Source: an uncultured Clostridia bacterium | GTDB lineage: Bacteria; Bacillota; Clostridia; TANB77; CAG-508 | Assembly: GCA_934167435.1 (NCBI GenBank) | Contig: CAKPKZ010000071.1 | Location: 1-7,640 of the forward strand | Reading direction: 5' to 3' | Length of the DNA: 7,640 nt | Shown: positions 5,715-7,640 of the stretch, piece by piece | Position numbering within the stretch: the first letter of the stretch is position 1 | How the letters are laid out: every line of letters starts with the position of its first letter | Translations under genes and position numbers: made by a program | Notes under the pieces: generated by a model | Told to the model about the DNA's origin: nothing | What the model saw: only the letters and a program-made list of their open reading frames with translations | The model's database searches: none

Positions 5715-7526
5715 ATGGAAAGAAGACAAGAAAATATAAGAAATTTTAGTATAATAGCACACATAGATCATGGAAAATCAACACTTGCAGATAGACTAAT
5801 AGAAATGACAGGAGTACTTTCTAAAAGAGAGATGGAAAGTCAAGTTTTAGATAATATGGACATAGAACGAGAAAGAGGAATAACAATAAAATCTCAAGCT
5901 GTTAGGATGGTATACAAAGCAAAAGATGGACAAGAGTATATATTTAACTTAATTGATACACCAGGTCATGTAGATTTTAATTATGAGGTATCAAGAAGTT
6001 TGGCGGCATGTGATGGAGCAATATTAGTTGTTGACTCAAGCCAAGGTGTTGAAGCACAAACTTTAGCAAATGTATATTTAGCAATTGATAATAATTTAGA
6101 AATATTACCTGTAATAAATAAAATAGATTTACCAAATGCAAGACCAGATGAAGTAAAACAAGAAATTGAAGATATAATTGGAATACCAGCCCAAGATGCG
6201 CCATGTATATCGGCTAAGTCAGGATTAAATGTAGAAGAGGTATTAGAAAAAATTGTAACAGAATTACCAGCACCAAAAGGAGATGAAAATGCTAAAACTA
6301 AATGCCTAATATTTGATTCGTATTATGACAATTATAAAGGTGCAGTAGCATATATAAGAGTTGTTGATGGAAAAATAAAGGTAGGAGATGAAATAAAACT
6401 CATGGCAACTAACAAAATATATACAGTTGCAGAAGTTGGATATTTTGTTCCTGGTTCATATATGCCATCAAAAGAAATAAAAGCAGGAGAAGTTGGATAT
6501 GTTGCAGCAAGTATAAAAAGTTTAACTGATATACATGTAGGAGATACAATTACCCTAAAAAATAATCCTGCAGCCAATCCTTTACAAGGATATAAAAAAG
6601 TAACACCAATGGTATATTGTGGACTGTATCCAATAGATGGAAGTCAGTATGAGGAATTAAAAGAGGCATTAGAAAAATTAAAATTAAATGATGCAGCACT
6701 AGAATATGAAGCAGAAACTTCAGCAGCATTAGGTTTTGGATTTAGATGTGGATTTTTAGGACTATTGCATCTAGAAATAATAGAAGAAAGATTAGACAGA
6801 GAATTTAATTTAGGTTTAATCACAACAGCTCCATCAGTTATATATAAAGTACATACTACAACAGGAGAAATAATGGAAATATATAATCCTACAGATTTAC
6901 CAACACCACAAGAAATATCATATATAGAAGAGCCATTTGTAACAGCTAGTATTTTAACTCCAAAAGAATATGTTGGAAATATAATGGAATTATGCCAAAA
7001 TAGACGTGGAATATACATAGACATGAAATATTTAGACGAAAATAGAGTAACAATAATATATGAAATGCCACTTAATGAAATAATATATGACTTTTTTGAT
7101 AATTTAAAATCTAAAACAAAAGGATATGCCTCATTTGATTATGAGTTTAAAGAATACAGAAGGTCAAACTTAGTTAAATTGGACATTCATATAAACGGCG
7201 AACCAGTTGATGCTCTTTCATTCATTGTTCATAAAGATAGCAGTTATGCAAGAGGAAAGAAAATGGTAGAAAAATTAAAAACAGTTATACCAAGAAAATT
7301 ATTTACAATTCCAATTCAAGCAGTAATAGGAGGACAAATAATAGCAAGAGAAACCATTTCTGCAATGAGAAAGGATGTACTTGCCAAATGTTACGGGGGA
7401 GATATTACAAGAAAGAAAAAACTACTAGAAAAACAAAAAAGAGGTAAAAAGAAAATGCGCGAAATAGGTAATGTAGAAGTACCACAAGAAGCATTTTTAT
7501 CAGTGTTAAAATTAGATGACGAATAA
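5715..7526 (+). CDS. lepA: Elongation factor 4 (LepA), ribosome-associated GTPase
   Basis: LepA/EF4 is a translational GTPase related to EF-G that acts on the ribosome, with proposed roles in back-translocation, initiation and 30S biogenesis. The 603-residue length is normal for the family. GTPase motifs are all present: AHIDHGKST (about 15-23, P-loop), RGITI (switch I), DTPGH (G3), NKID (G4) and SAKSG (G5). Domain II follows, then the EF-G-like domains (GFGFRCGFLGLLHLEI) and the LepA-specific C-terminal domain with the conserved YGGDITRKKKLLEKQKRGKKKM stretch ending in VPQEAFLSVLKLDDE. GGAGG at 5706-5710 is only 4 bases before the ATG, slightly short but still usable; MERRQENIRNFSIIAHIDHGKST is the standard LepA opening, so the start is secure. 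No damage is seen. It probably shares its transcript with the methyltransferase gene 21 bases downstream. Confidence 0.97.
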   Translation: MERRQENIRNFSIIAHIDHGKSTLADRLIEMTGVLSKREMESQVLDNMDIERERGITIKSQAVRMVYKAKDGQEYIFNLIDTPGHVDFNYEVSRSLAACDGAILVVDSSQGVEAQTLANVYLAIDNNLEILPVINKIDLPNARPDEVKQEIEDIIGIPAQDAPCISAKSGLNVEEVLEKIVTELPAPKGDENAKTKCLIFDSYYDNYKGAVAYIRVVDGKIKVGDEIKLMATNKIYTVAEVGYFVPGSYMPSKEIKAGEVGYVAASIKSLTDIHVGDTITLKNNPAANPLQGYKKVTPMVYCGLYPIDGSQYEELKEALEKLKLNDAALEYEAETSAALGFGFRCGFLGLLHLEIIEERLDREFNLGLITTAPSVIYKVHTTTGEIMEIYNPTDLPTPQEISYIEEPFVTASILTPKEYVGNIMELCQNRRGIYIDMKYLDENRVTIIYEMPLNEIIYDFFDNLKSKTKGYASFDYEFKEYRRSNLVKLDIHINGEPVDALSFIVHKDSSYARGKKMVEKLKTVIPRKLFTIPIQAVIGGQIIARETISAMRKDVLAKCYGGDITRKKKLLEKQKRGKKKMREIGNVEVPQEAFLSVLKLDDE

Positions 7527-7547
7527 AAATAAAAGAGAGGATAAATA

Positions 7548-7640
7548 ATGAAACATAAAAATGTAAATAAAAAAAATATAAAAAAAGAAATAAGAGAAGA
7601 AAAATCATATGATGACCAAGTAGAAGGAAGAAACTCAGTA
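7548..7640 (+). CDS. Probable TrmH/SpoU-family (RlmB-like) rRNA 2'-O-methyltransferase, 3' partial
   Basis: Only the first 31 codons are in the window. The opening is Lys-rich (11 Lys in the first 19 residues or so), then DDQVEGRNSV. An (V/I)xGRN(P/S)V element right after a variable N-terminus is characteristic of the substrate-binding domain of RlmB-type SpoU methyltransferases, which methylate a guanosine 2'-hydroxyl in 23S rRNA. AGAGAGG at 7534-7540, 7 bases before the ATG, supports the start. It lies 21 bases after lepA without a terminator, so the two are likely cotranscribed. The SAM-binding knot domain lies outside the window, so the identification rests on a short motif. Confidence 0.62.
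   Translation, partial: MKHKNVNKKNIKKEIREEKSYDDQVEGRNSV

Overview
The window is very AT-rich, uses AGA and ATA codons almost exclusively for their amino acids, and encodes PolC, the Gram-positive type of replicative DNA polymerase III alpha subunit. This points to a low-GC Firmicute, most likely an (uncultured?) member of the Clostridia. That placement is inferred from protein family and base composition only. All recognisable genes are on the plus strand, and these are housekeeping genes; I see no mobile element, CRISPR array, tRNA or rRNA.

Layout. Positions 1-4653 hold nearly all of polC. It is open at the left edge, and a +1 shift at about 2301 splits it into two reading frames. The protein order is N-terminal domain, acidic linker, two tandem OB folds (the family normally has one), PHP domain interrupted by a DEDDh proofreading exonuclease, second PHP part, Cys4 zinc module, palm with the catalytic aspartates, fingers, helix-hairpin-helix and a C-terminal clamp-binding tail. 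A small three-helix membrane protein of the DUF1294 family follows 24 bases later. A strong intrinsic terminator at 4989-5037 closes this unit.

The 348-base gap 4975-5322 is not empty. After the terminator come an A-rich tract, a cluster of DnaA-box-like nonamers (two perfect, three with one mismatch), a pair of 11-bp direct repeats 22 bp apart, and a good sigma-A-type promoter. That promoter drives a single-domain rhodanese with an arginine-rich N-terminus (5323-5661). A second promoter, whose -35 overlaps the rhodanese stop codon, precedes lepA (elongation factor 4, 5715-7526). The last 93 bases are the start of a gene that looks like a TrmH/SpoU-family rRNA methyltransferase (RlmB-like), probably cotranscribed with lepA.

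Functionally the left half is DNA replication and the right half is translation and ribosome maintenance. The DnaA-box cluster between them is the main regulatory oddity. The other two points worth checking are the OB-fold duplication and the frameshift in an essential polymerase gene.
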